Shown here: positions 17,001 through 23,324 of the stretch, one piece after another
Numbering within the stretch: position 1 is the stretch's first letter
How the letters are laid out: every line of letters starts with the position of its first letter
Assembly: GCA_964511555.1 (NCBI GenBank)
Contig: CAZEFR010000031.1
Location: 1-28,528, forward strand
DNA: 28,528 nt
Origin: CAIZGX01 sp964511555
GTDB taxonomy: Bacteria; Bacteroidota; Bacteroidia; Flavobacteriales_D; Sanyastnellaceae
Direction of reading: 5' to 3'
The notes under the pieces: generated by a model
Told to the model about the DNA's origin: nothing
What the model saw: only the letters and a program-made list of their open reading frames with translations
Databases searched by the model: none
Program-made: the position numbers and the translations under genes

Positions 17001-18088
17001 CAAATAGTATAGCTACCTTGAATGATAAACAGGCCTATGACAATGCTGTCGCCTACATGAAGGAAGCAAGCACGCTTCGTGCAGCAGCTCAGACAGAGCC
17101 AGACATCTTCGAGCGTTATGCTAAAAACGCGCGCGCATTTGCATTAGAACGAAACGCAAAAAATGAATTGCAATTCTTGGTTGAAAAAACCACTCCTTCA
17201 GCTAACAACGCCAGTTCAAACAACGCCAGTTCAAACAACGCCAGTTCAAACAACGCTAATTCCAACAACGCTAGTTCAAACAACGCTAGTTCAAATAACA
17301 ATAGTTCCAATAACGCTAGTTCCAATAACGCTAGTTCATTTACCAGCATTCCGAAGATTGTACAAAAAACATTGTATCAAAAACAAACCTCCTCGGCTTA
17401 TAACGACTCAAATCCAATTCCGATTGGATTGCCTCTGCCCGAAGGATCTTTCTACACTATTCAAGTCGGAGCATTTCGCTTGCCCGTCGCAAACAACACC
17501 TTTAGTCAATTCGCTCCCGTTTATGCTGAGCGCCAAACAAACGGATTCATACGCTACAGCACTGGATTTTTCACTTCCTATACTGAAGCCATTCAGGCTC
17601 GAAACGAAATTCGTCAAATGGGATATGCCGATGCATTTATAGTTGCATACAAGAACCGCGAGCGTGTTCGCTACAGCGAACTCATGACTGCTGCAGAAAA
17701 AACGCAAGTAAACTCAGGAACTTCGACCCCGGTTCCTAACCCATCTCCTGCTGAACCTGCGGTAGATGTTAGCTACTATTCTGATCCATTAGCTGTCCCT
17801 GCAAATCTCATTGAAAAGACGGCAGGTGTCTTCTTCACTGTGCAGGTGGGTGTCTACGCCAAGCCTTCAAGAAATCCGATTTTAAATTCATACTCTGAAT
17901 TACATGTCGAGAAACTTCCGAATGGTCAAGTTCGCTATACAAGTGGCAAGTTTCAATCAATTGCAGATGTTGTTAAGCAAAGAGATTTGGTTCGCACTGG
18001 GGGAATACCCGATGCGTTTATAACAGCCTACAAAAACGGCAAACGAATTCCAGTTTCTGAAGCGAAAAAAGAATTAGGAATTCAATAA
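14018..18088 (+). CDS. Giant envelope protein: TPR-like, PD40, coiled coil, Asn/Ser repeats, two SPOR-like domains; ATT start
   Basis: The first conventional start in frame (TTG, 14099) lacks a signal peptide. The frame is open back to a stop at 14009, and from an ATT at 14018 it reads (M)RKLFSILFLSFCFAHLIAQ, an excellent signal peptide, so I place the start there (1356 residues plus the unknown gap). Order: TPR-like helices (about 30-130); PD40 propeller-type repeats (about 195-330: GKKIFFSSKGKDGLTGKDIY, HPNGSTLYFASKGHGSMGGY); a regulatory-like beta domain (about 345-420); long charged coiled coil (about 510-790); Asn/Ser array with assembly gap; helical segment; second Asn/Ser array (about 1064-1107); two SPOR-like domains beginning FYTIQVGAF and FFTVQVGVY. 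SPOR domains bind denuded peptidoglycan, and PD40-repeat proteins of Bacteroidota include the T9SS part PorE. A structural cell-wall or envelope role is inferred. Confidence 0.88.
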   Translation: MRKLFSILFLSFCFAHLIAQKPVDEKTLASEANTFFEEGNYMQAYATYSQLVSLYGSNPLYAFRLGASGIYATTDRDKCIFFMKDGVRRGYTEPETHYFLARAYHLSYNFKDALLEYEKFESSAERKQLAKSDCIAQKLSAESGLNLMNSIKDVQVLEKTEAEKSSFYRYMNIDPAIGKIISTPKELLSKLDFKSKEEHVLFLPSNGKKIFFSSKGKDGLTGKDIYMTSRVNGAFAPPVKLKGNVNTEFDEDFAFMHPNGSTLYFASKGHGSMGGYDIFRSEWDASINDFGPAINMDFAINTPDDDLFFITDSLNTTAYFASSRLTSPDKLYVYRVFVNGIPMNITYLKGEFISRVDATQTEAKIQVFDDLTNRKIMDTQARDSNGQYLLFIPTAGNYTYKIQPPGSPQIHEVLVKIPPSEGSHVFRQEIVYTKIDGREKVEVKNYWNDPLNDNVEDLQRQMLLAKSQLDVNATIDLSSSTSMSAANSSPSTAETNNTTLEPALNRIEIDTVLSSQEKTIAVLKREIALAEQTTKSLLQYVQQTLSETDEAYEEFQTVRFEKPITLADSAKLKEARNNMIIAQNKSSAAISAYEISKGREKELREKLNSVETTHTQIKESLAKKDSPMTAELVNNYVAKNPASAQGASTEEEATWKSEKAKTQVNDKKAQRDDTQLRLNLKTKEVEDLENKANDVSKQMSATKKSKDIERLGNELKDIQTEIESVQEEIETEKEKLSLRELELQESISLLKLLQDLENEKQVEVKPEFRNLNNNVDVESLKSEILESKSRVSTALENSQYEYSDTYNNASSNNTSSNNTSSNNXXXXXXXXXXXXXXXXXXXXXXXXXXXXXXXXXXSSNNASSNNTSFNNASFNNASSNLVSSKTFTTAETAIINSPGQSNYKDERIFEELAEANIVITNQEAIEKIYTEIEAIDQRIKNETSAEVVAQLTDKRKQLTYAKMQEEDKNASFIAEHNSNALRDLQSAWKKNTNSANSIATLNDKQAYDNAVAYMKEASTLRAAAQTEPDIFERYAKNARAFALERNAKNELQFLVEKTTPSANNASSNNASSNNASSNNANSNNASSNNASSNNNSSNNASSNNASSFTSIPKIVQKTLYQKQTSSAYNDSNPIPIGLPLPEGSFYTIQVGAFRLPVANNTFSQFAPVYAERQTNGFIRYSTGFFTSYTEAIQARNEIRQMGYADAFIVAYKNRERVRYSELMTAAEKTQVNSGTSTPVPNPSPAEPAVDVSYYSDPLAVPANLIEKTAGVFFTVQVGVYAKPSRNPILNSYSELHVEKLPNGQVRYTSGKFQSIADVVKQRDLVRTGGIPDAFITAYKNGKRIPVSEAKKELGIQ
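16436..16660 (+). repeat. First 15-bp tandem array encoding Asn-Ala/Thr-Ser-Ser-Asn, interrupted by gap
   Basis: Units of the form AAC(G/A)CTAGTTCCAAT repeat in frame and encode N-A/T-S-S-N. About three units stand before the run of N and about five after it, with the last ones drifting (TTTC, TTCT, CTC). The unit is a multiple of 3, so copy-number change alters linker length without breaking the frame. Confidence 0.9.
16487..16586. other. Assembly gap of exactly 100 N inside the repeat array
   Basis: A run of 100 N replaces unknown sequence in the middle of the tandem array. The round length is a placeholder. The bases after it (CTAGTTCC) stay in reading frame but not in phase with the 15-bp unit, so the real length is not 100. 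The true protein length is therefore unknown. Confidence 0.97.
17207..17337 (+). repeat. Second 15-bp tandem array encoding N-A-S-S-N
   Basis: About nine consecutive 15-bp units, AACGC(C/T)AGTTC(A/C)AA(C/T), lie immediately before the SPOR-like domains. Early units are nearly identical (GCC AGT TCA), later ones use GCT and TCC, and one unit has AAT in place of Ala. The unit is the same as in the array about 600 bases upstream, so the two arrays can recombine. Confidence 0.92.
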
Positions 18089-18136
18089 AACAAGTTGAAA
18101 AGACACAGAAGTGAATGTACTACACACTTCCCTTCA

Positions 18137-18144
18137 TAACTTTG
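18137..18144 (+). promoter_or_regulatory. -7 box for the lamin-tail gene
   Basis: TAACTTTG matches TAnnTTTG and ends 20 bases before the ATG at 18165. No TTG stands at 19-base spacing. It supports the ATG at 18165, because an upstream in-frame start at 18111 would lie ahead of the box. Confidence 0.5.
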
Positions 18145-18164
18145 TATTAACATTAACGGTCTCG

Positions 18165-19805
18165 ATGAAAAAACTACTCTTATCTCTCTGTTTCATATTC
18201 TCTCTATCTATTGGTAAGTCCCAACTTCAATTAAATGAAATACTTGCTTCGAATAAAACCAATCAAATGGATGAGTTTTTTGAATTCGATGATTGGATTG
18301 AGATATACAACGGAGGAGGAATTGTAAATCTTGCAGGATACTATTTGTCTGATGACCCTTTGAACTTAATAAAATATCAAATTCCTGCGACGAGTGCGGG
18401 AACCACTACTGTGCTTCCGGGAGGTTTTGTGGTCTTCTTCGCAGACAAAGACAATCTTACCCAAGGTGCAATGCACACGAACTTTACATTAAGTGCCAAT
18501 GGAGAGACTGTTTTCCTCACCGCCCCGAATGGCTTTACCATAATTGACAGTATTTCATATCCTGAAATGGCATCGGACATCAGCTTCGGTAGATCATGTG
18601 AAGAATGTTCAACATGGCAGTACTTTAACACTGTTACCTATTCGGAGGCTAATATAGAATTGCCAGCTATTCCGCAACTTCTTTTCATTAACGAAGTTCA
18701 GGCAGAAAACACTGGCATTTATCACGACCCCGAATTTGAGTATGACCCTTGGATTGAAATATATAATCCTAACAGCTTTCAAGTTAACTTAGGGGGGTAC
18801 TACTTAAGTGTAAACGGCAACCCAACTGAGTGGCAGATTCCAACGAATGAACCTTTCAACACCGTAATTGCACCCAACAGCTTCAAGGTGTTCTGGTGCG
18901 ACAATGACCTCGCATTTGGCGCTTCTCATTCTCCTCTGGTAATAAATCCAAACGGAGGTACCGCCTTACTTACCGGACCCGATGGCTTAACTCCTGTGAG
19001 CTCTCTCTCCTGGGGAGCTCTCTCTCCAGGTCAAAGCGCAGGTTGCGCAACAGATGGGTCTCCGAACATCATTAACTTCAATCCCGCCACCCCCATTAAC
19101 AGTAATTCACTCGTATTTATTACACCTGAACAGGTTGTAATCAATGAGGTGATGGCAGATAATGTTCTAACATTCACAGATAACTTTGGTGAATTTGATG
19201 ACTGGGTTGAAATCTACAACCCGCTAACTTACGACGTGAGTTTAGCTGGATATTACATGAGTGATAACAGTAACAATCCAAGGAGATGGCAAATTCCAAC
19301 CGACTTCATTGACAGCGTTACAGTTCCTGCTCAAGGCTGGCTCACATTCTTCGCCGACGGCGATACAGATCAAGGTGTTCGACATGCTAGCTTCAGTTTA
19401 AACAACAACAATGAATTTGTTGGCTTGTATAGCCCCGATGGTTTGACGCGGGTTGATGAAATTGTTTGGCAGCACATGGATGCAGACACGAGCCTTGGAA
19501 GACTTACCGACGGCAATGCTGAATGGGTTAACTTTATTGTCTCAACCCCAGACTTTTCAAACAATATGGGAATAATTGATGTGTATGAAATGGGTGCTAC
19601 TCATTCAATGTTTTCCTTATATCCGAATCCTACCAGAGGCTTAGTCCAATGTTCAAAGAAGAGCAATATTCGTGTATATACTATTCAAGGAAATTTGGTT
19701 GAAAACCTATATGGCGTGTGGCAAATTAATTTCAGCAACTATGGTGCTGGAATCTATGTTGTGACCGATGAAGAAGGAAATAAACTAAGAGTGATTAAAG
19801 AATAG
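18165..19805 (+). CDS. Secreted protein with three lamin-tail domains, T9SS type A
   Basis: An in-frame start at 18111 exists, but the ATG at 18165 gives MKKLLLSLCFIFSLSIGKSQ, a clear signal peptide, and follows a -7 box (546 residues). Three lamin-tail domains follow each other, each opening with an INE/LNE motif and a D-W-I/V-E-I-Y-N core: LQLNEILASN ... FDDWIEIYNGG; LFINEVQAEN ... YDPWIEIYNPN; VVINEVMADN ... FDDWVEIYNPL. Each continues with LxGYYLS/MS and a WQIP segment. The end MFSLYPNPTRGLVQCS ... YGAGIYVVTDEEGNKLRVIK is a T9SS type A sorting domain. Lamin-tail domains are common in secreted bacterial proteins, often with nucleases or CotH-like domains; no catalytic domain is seen here. 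The role is unknown. Its terminator lies inside convergent queE. Confidence 0.92.
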   Translation: MKKLLLSLCFIFSLSIGKSQLQLNEILASNKTNQMDEFFEFDDWIEIYNGGGIVNLAGYYLSDDPLNLIKYQIPATSAGTTTVLPGGFVVFFADKDNLTQGAMHTNFTLSANGETVFLTAPNGFTIIDSISYPEMASDISFGRSCEECSTWQYFNTVTYSEANIELPAIPQLLFINEVQAENTGIYHDPEFEYDPWIEIYNPNSFQVNLGGYYLSVNGNPTEWQIPTNEPFNTVIAPNSFKVFWCDNDLAFGASHSPLVINPNGGTALLTGPDGLTPVSSLSWGALSPGQSAGCATDGSPNIINFNPATPINSNSLVFITPEQVVINEVMADNVLTFTDNFGEFDDWVEIYNPLTYDVSLAGYYMSDNSNNPRRWQIPTDFIDSVTVPAQGWLTFFADGDTDQGVRHASFSLNNNNEFVGLYSPDGLTRVDEIVWQHMDADTSLGRLTDGNAEWVNFIVSTPDFSNNMGIIDVYEMGATHSMFSLYPNPTRGLVQCSKKSNIRVYTIQGNLVENLYGVWQINFSNYGAGIYVVTDEEGNKLRVIKE

Positions 19806-19834
19806 ATTAATCGGGGTGAATGATACCGTGAATA

Positions 19835-20443
19835 TTATTCAACTCCCATGTATTTATGAATTTGAAGACCCACACGCCAGTGTGGGTTTTTCAATACCCA
19901 ATCGAAAATAAGCGGAAGGGTCTCTTCTCTTTTATCCCATTCTGGTTGCATGAACCATTGCGCACTTTCATTCATACGTGCAGCCATTTCTTGCGACCAA
20001 GTCAAATCTGATTTGTGAAAAATGACAACCTTCAATTCATTCGACAATTCGAAATACTCTTCAAGCGGAGCTTTAAACTTTTTCGGTGAAAAGGTTATCC
20101 AATCGAATAGCCCTGTCAGTTTTTGAGTACCACTTGTTTCCAAATGAATTCTCAACCCTACGTTACGCAAGGCCTCTGTAAGCGGAGCAAGATCATGCAA
20201 CGTAGGTTCACCACCTGTTACGATAACCACATTTACTCCACTGCCCACTGCTGCCTCTACCAAGGTGTCTATTGAAACAAGTGGATGCTTTTCTTTGTCC
20301 CAACTCTCCTTCACATCGCACCAAACACAACCAACGTCACATCCGGCCAATCGAATAAAAAAACTTGGAACGCCTGTAAAAACTCCTTCACCTTGAACGC
20401 TGGTAAAGGTTTCCATAACAGGATATTTCACCTCTGAACTCAC
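19835..20443 (-). CDS. queE: 7-carboxy-7-deazaguanine synthase
   Basis: The 202-residue radical-SAM enzyme converts 6-carboxytetrahydropterin to 7-carboxy-7-deazaguanine in the queuosine/preQ0 pathway. Visible marks are the N-terminal METFTSVQGEGVFTGVPSFF, the cluster motif CDVGCVWCD (CX3CX2C, binding the 4Fe-4S cluster), the SAM-binding VIVTGGEPTLHD, and the C-terminal GLQIHKYMGVE. The length is normal for the compact QueE type. Its ATG overlaps the rimO stop by 4 bases, so it is the last gene of an ftsY-rimO-queE unit. Other queuosine genes are not in the window. The codons for NPHWRVG near the 3' end also form the terminator hairpin of the opposing gene. Confidence 0.95.
   Translation of the reverse strand: MSSEVKYPVMETFTSVQGEGVFTGVPSFFIRLAGCDVGCVWCDVKESWDKEKHPLVSIDTLVEAAVGSGVNVVIVTGGEPTLHDLAPLTEALRNVGLRIHLETSGTQKLTGLFDWITFSPKKFKAPLEEYFELSNELKVVIFHKSDLTWSQEMAARMNESAQWFMQPEWDKREETLPLIFDWVLKNPHWRVGLQIHKYMGVE
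19868..19891 (+). terminator. Terminator of the lamin-tail gene, inside queE
   Basis: ACCCACAC (19868-19875) pairs perfectly with GTGTGGGT (19880-19887) around a GCCA loop, followed by TTTT. There is no T-run on the minus strand, so it serves plus-strand transcripts only. It lies 62 bases after the lamin-tail gene's stop and about 33 bases inside the 3' end of queE. Confidence 0.85.
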
Positions 20444-21753
20444 GCCTTAATTTTTCCAATTAAATCGTAATGCTCCGCGCGAATAATCTCAATATCTGCA
20501 AAATCGCCTACGCGTAAATATCCTTCAGACTTCGGTACAACCACTTCGTTGTCCACTTCAGGAGAATCAAACTCGGTTCGACCTATGTAATAATCACCTT
20601 CAATCTTATCAATCAAAACCTTGAAGGTCTTACCCACTTTCGCTTCGTTCAATTCTAATGAAATGTGCGATTGCACCTCCATGATTTCATCGGCACGCTT
20701 CTTCTTTGTCTTTGCTGAAACATCATCGTTCAAAACAAATGCAGAAGTATTCTCTTCATGGCTGTAGGTAAACACACCCAAACGCTCGAATCGCGATTGT
20801 TCAATCCACTTCAACAGTTCTTTGTGATCCGCAGCAGTTTCGCCGGGGAATCCGGTAATCAACGTTGTGCGAATAGCAATGTCTGGAACCTTCATACGAA
20901 TGTCTTGTATAAGCGCATCGGTCTTCTCGCGTGTAATACCGCGCTTCATGGCTTGCAACATTTTTGTAGTTCCATGTTGAAGAGGCATATCTAAATACTT
21001 ACAAATATTGTCGCGCTCGTTCATCACATCAAGCACATCCATCGGAAACCCGCTTGGAAAGGCATACTGCAAACGAATCCAATCGATTCCTTCCACATCG
21101 GAAAGACGCTTCAATAATTCTGAGAGCGTTCTTTTCTTTTCAATATCTAAACCGTAAAAGGTTAAATCTTGAGCAATAAGCACCAATTCCTTGGTGCCAT
21201 TGGCCGCCAAAGATTTCGCGTTTTTCACCAACTGATCCATTGGCGTGCTCACGTGCTTTCCGCGCATAAGCGGAATGGCGCAGAACGAACACGGACGGTC
21301 ACATCCTTCCGAAATTTTAAAATAGGCGAAATGACTCGGTGTAGTAAGCAAGCGCTCACCTACCAATTCAGTTTTATAATCTGCCTTTAATGTTTTAAGT
21401 AAGCGAGGAAGATCACGTGTTCCGAAGAACGCGTCTACTTCTGGAATATCTTTTTCTAATTCGGGTTTATAACGTTCGCTCAAACATCCCGTCACATAGA
21501 GCTTCGAAACATTTCCATTCTCTTTTTCTTTTGCCCAAGCCAAGATTGTATTGATACTTTCTTCCTTGGCGTTATCAATGAAACCGCAGGTATTGATAAT
21601 CACGATTTCCGAATCGGTCTCTTCAGACTCATGCTCAACATCGAAAGCATTCGCCTTCAATTGCGCCATCATGACTTCCGAGTCGAAAATATTTTTTGCG
21701 CAACCCAAGGTTACTACGTTCACCTTGTTCTTCTTGAGGGTCTTCGTTTTCAT
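20440..21753 (-). CDS. rimO: Ribosomal protein S12 methylthiotransferase RimO
   Basis: The 437-residue radical-SAM enzyme methylthiolates the conserved Asp of ribosomal protein S12. The N-terminal methylthiotransferase domain shows three cluster cysteines in VVTLGCAKNIFDSE, IINTCGFIDNAKEES and VTGCLSERY. The radical-SAM core has SEGCDRPCSFCAIPLMRGKH (CX3CX2C). TTLITGFPGET and a C-terminal TRAM-type beta domain (from about residue 370) complete the family layout. LGCxKNxxDSE, together with LDMPLQHG, favours RimO over MiaB. The start overlaps the ftsY stop by one base (TAATG) and the stop overlaps the queE start by four, so translation of the three genes is probably coupled. Confidence 0.96.
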   Translation of the reverse strand: MKTKTLKKNKVNVVTLGCAKNIFDSEVMMAQLKANAFDVEHESEETDSEIVIINTCGFIDNAKEESINTILAWAKEKENGNVSKLYVTGCLSERYKPELEKDIPEVDAFFGTRDLPRLLKTLKADYKTELVGERLLTTPSHFAYFKISEGCDRPCSFCAIPLMRGKHVSTPMDQLVKNAKSLAANGTKELVLIAQDLTFYGLDIEKKRTLSELLKRLSDVEGIDWIRLQYAFPSGFPMDVLDVMNERDNICKYLDMPLQHGTTKMLQAMKRGITREKTDALIQDIRMKVPDIAIRTTLITGFPGETAADHKELLKWIEQSRFERLGVFTYSHEENTSAFVLNDDVSAKTKKKRADEIMEVQSHISLELNEAKVGKTFKVLIDKIEGDYYIGRTEFDSPEVDNEVVVPKSEGYLRVGDFADIEIIRAEHYDLIGKIKA

Positions 21754-22721
21754 TACTTTGTTTTTCCTGCGAATAAACTATCTACAAATTCAAACCTATT
21801 GAACACTTGAAGGTCGCCAGCCTGCTCTCCTACACCAATAAATCGAACAGGTATATTGAACTGATCTGAAATTCCTATTACTACACCGCCTTTGGCTGTC
21901 CCATCAATTTTTGTAATCGCCAAAGAAGAGACTTCTGTTGCCGCTGTAAACTGCTTCGCCTGCTCGAAAGCATTCTGTCCCGTTGAACCGTCAAGAACAA
22001 GCATAACATCATGCGGAGCGTTCGGAACAACTTTTTGCATCACACGTTTAATTTTCGAAAGCTCGTTCATCAAACCAACCTTGTTATGCAATCGTCCGGC
22101 TGTGTCAATAATCACAACATCGGCATTTTTAGAAACCGCCGATTGTAAGGTATCAAAGGCAACGGCTGCCGGATCGGCATTCATGGCTTGAGCTACAATG
22201 TCGACATTGGCTCGTTCTGCCCAAATTTTCAATTGATCAATGGCTGCTGCACGAAAGGTATCTGCTGCACCCAACACCACTTTCTTTCCTTGTTGTTGAA
22301 GTTGATATGCCATCTTACCAATGGTGGTGGTCTTTCCCACGCCGTTCACCCCGACTACCATTATCACATAAGGCATTCCCTCTGTTGCTGGAATGAAAAT
22401 TTCTTCGCTCTCTTCTCCTTCATGACCTACAAGCATGAATGCAATTTCGTCACGTAAAACCTGATTCAATTGATCTGTTGGCATTGACTTCTCTCTGCGA
22501 ACACGCTCCTGAATGCGCTTGATGATTTTCTCTGTGGTATCGATTCCTACATCAGACATGATTAGAATTTCTTCCAACTCATCTAACATCTCATCGTCGA
22601 CGTGCGCTTTACCCGTAATAATACGAGCTAGCTTTCCGAAAATACCTTCCCGGGTGCGTTCAAGACCAAGATCTAACTTGTCTTTTTTTTCTTTCGAAAA
22701 GAGGCGTTTGAAGAAACTCAT
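21753..22721 (-). CDS. ftsY: Signal recognition particle receptor FtsY
   Basis: The 322-residue SRP GTPase receptor docks SRP-ribosome complexes at the cytoplasmic membrane. The short N-terminal part starts MSFFKRLFSKEKKDKLDLGL and leads into a helical N domain (about 20-110) without the long acidic A domain of enterobacteria. The NG domain shows P-loop GVNGVGKTTT (about 124-133), AADTFRAAAIDQLK, VIIDTAGRLHNK (G3), AITKIDGTAKGG (G4) and FIGVGEQAGDLQVF (C-terminal closing motif). All catalytic motifs are intact. It follows the rpmG-DUF4295 pair after a terminator and heads the ftsY-rimO-queE unit, as is usual in Bacteroidota. Confidence 0.97.
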   Translation of the reverse strand: MSFFKRLFSKEKKDKLDLGLERTREGIFGKLARIITGKAHVDDEMLDELEEILIMSDVGIDTTEKIIKRIQERVRREKSMPTDQLNQVLRDEIAFMLVGHEGEESEEIFIPATEGMPYVIMVVGVNGVGKTTTIGKMAYQLQQQGKKVVLGAADTFRAAAIDQLKIWAERANVDIVAQAMNADPAAVAFDTLQSAVSKNADVVIIDTAGRLHNKVGLMNELSKIKRVMQKVVPNAPHDVMLVLDGSTGQNAFEQAKQFTAATEVSSLAITKIDGTAKGGVVIGISDQFNIPVRFIGVGEQAGDLQVFNRFEFVDSLFAGKTK

Positions 22722-22732
22722 AGTTTAGGTCT

Positions 22733-22770
22733 AAAATAAAAAAAAGGCCTTTCCAAAGGAAAAGCCTTTT
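22733..22770 (-). terminator. Intrinsic terminator after rpmG-DUF4295
   Basis: AAAAGGC and TTTCC (22742-22754) pair with GGAAA and GCCTTTT (22758-22770), with one internal mismatch and an AAA loop. On the minus strand a run of eight or more T follows (22741 downward). It separates the ribosomal genes from ftsY, though read-through could still feed ftsY because no clear ftsY promoter is visible. Confidence 0.8.
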
Positions 22771-22789
22771 AACGTATTTCTAACAGCGA

Positions 22790-22945
22790 TTAGCCTTTAG
22801 CAAACCACTCGCCGATTTTGTCATTGTGTACAATTTCCTCTTTGAAGGAATATGAGCCTGATTTTGCAGACTTCACCATTTTAATTACTTTGGTGTGGTT
22901 CTTACCACCACCAGTTTGCAGGGTCGCAACTACTTTCTTTGCCAT
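22790..22945 (-). CDS. DUF4295 family small basic protein
   Basis: The minus strand encodes a 51-residue protein starting MAKKVVATLQTGGGKNHTKV and ending NDKIGEWFAKG. This matches the short, Lys-rich DUF4295 family that in Bacteroidota follows the L33 gene. It lies 9 bases after the rpmG stop, in the same transcript. The constant pairing with ribosomal protein genes and the basic composition suggest a ribosome-linked role, but this is inference; no function is established. Confidence 0.93.
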   Translation of the reverse strand: MAKKVVATLQTGGGKNHTKVIKMVKSAKSGSYSFKEEIVHNDKIGEWFAKG

Positions 22946-22954
22946 GACTTAACC

Positions 22955-23137
22955 TTATTTGATTTCTTTGTGAACCGTCATTCTCTTCAAAATCGGGTTG
23001 AATTTTTTCTTCTCTAAGCGCTCAGGCGTATTCTTCCTGTTCTTAGTAGTGATGTAGCGGCTTGTGCCGGGCATGCCAGACTCTTTGTGTTCTGTGCACT
23101 CCATTATAACTTGTATTCTATTACCTTTCTTAGCCAT
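22955..23137 (-). CDS. rpmG: 50S ribosomal protein L33
   Basis: The 60-residue protein MAKKGNRIQVIMECTEHKES ... RYITTKNRKNTPERLEKKKF ... MTVHKEIK is bacterial L33 of the form typical for Bacteroidota. Only one Cys remains (MECTEHK), so this is the zinc-free (C-minus) type. It is the first gene after a perfect consensus promoter. The L28 gene (rpmB), which usually stands directly upstream in related genomes, is not present here: the upstream region is a divergent spacer towards ftsK. Confidence 0.97.
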   Translation of the reverse strand: MAKKGNRIQVIMECTEHKESGMPGTSRYITTKNRKNTPERLEKKKFNPILKRMTVHKEIK

Positions 23138-23156
23138 TGTTGCAGAAATTGGACGG

Positions 23157-23186
23157 CAAAGATACGTAGAATATTGAGAATTGCAA
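23157..23186 (-). promoter_or_regulatory. Consensus Bacteroidota promoter of rpmG
   Basis: On the minus strand TTG (23186-23184), a 19-base spacer and TATCTTTG (23164-23157) fit TTG-N19-TAnnTTTG exactly, 19 bases before the rpmG ATG. This is one of the two best promoters in the window. Confidence 0.85.
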
Positions 23187-23202
23187 CTTTGCTATTCATT
23201 TT

Positions 23203-23218
23203 TTTAGACTATTCTAAA
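23203..23218. repeat. Short inverted repeat between rpmG and ftsK
   Basis: TTTAGA and TCTAAA form a 6-base inverted repeat around CTAT, just upstream of the rpmG -33 element in the 187-base divergent spacer. It could be an operator or chance. The remaining spacer up to the ftsK start shows no clear promoter match and no ORF. Confidence 0.35.
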
Positions 23219-23324
23219 CTCTCACACACCGAATAGCCACAAATCTATGTTAATAAGACACTACACCCCCTGCTTTTTCTGTTGTTCTACTGAATAATTT
23301 CACACATCCATACATCCGTACATT

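Noticed and set aside
17207..17337. Possible CRISPR-like direct repeats
   Set aside because: The 15-bp units are contiguous, have no spacers and are in-frame coding repeats.
16386..17642. Alternative-frame open frames over the Asn/Ser arrays (Val-Gln-Thr-Thr-Leu and Leu-Glu-Leu-Ala repeats)
   Set aside because: They are shadows of the 15-bp repeats, which stay open in several frames; only the frame with signal peptide and SPOR domains makes sense.
23203..23324. Candidate small RNA or promoter ahead of ftsK
   Set aside because: Only a weak 6-base inverted repeat is seen; no TAnnTTTG match at a sensible distance and no terminator.
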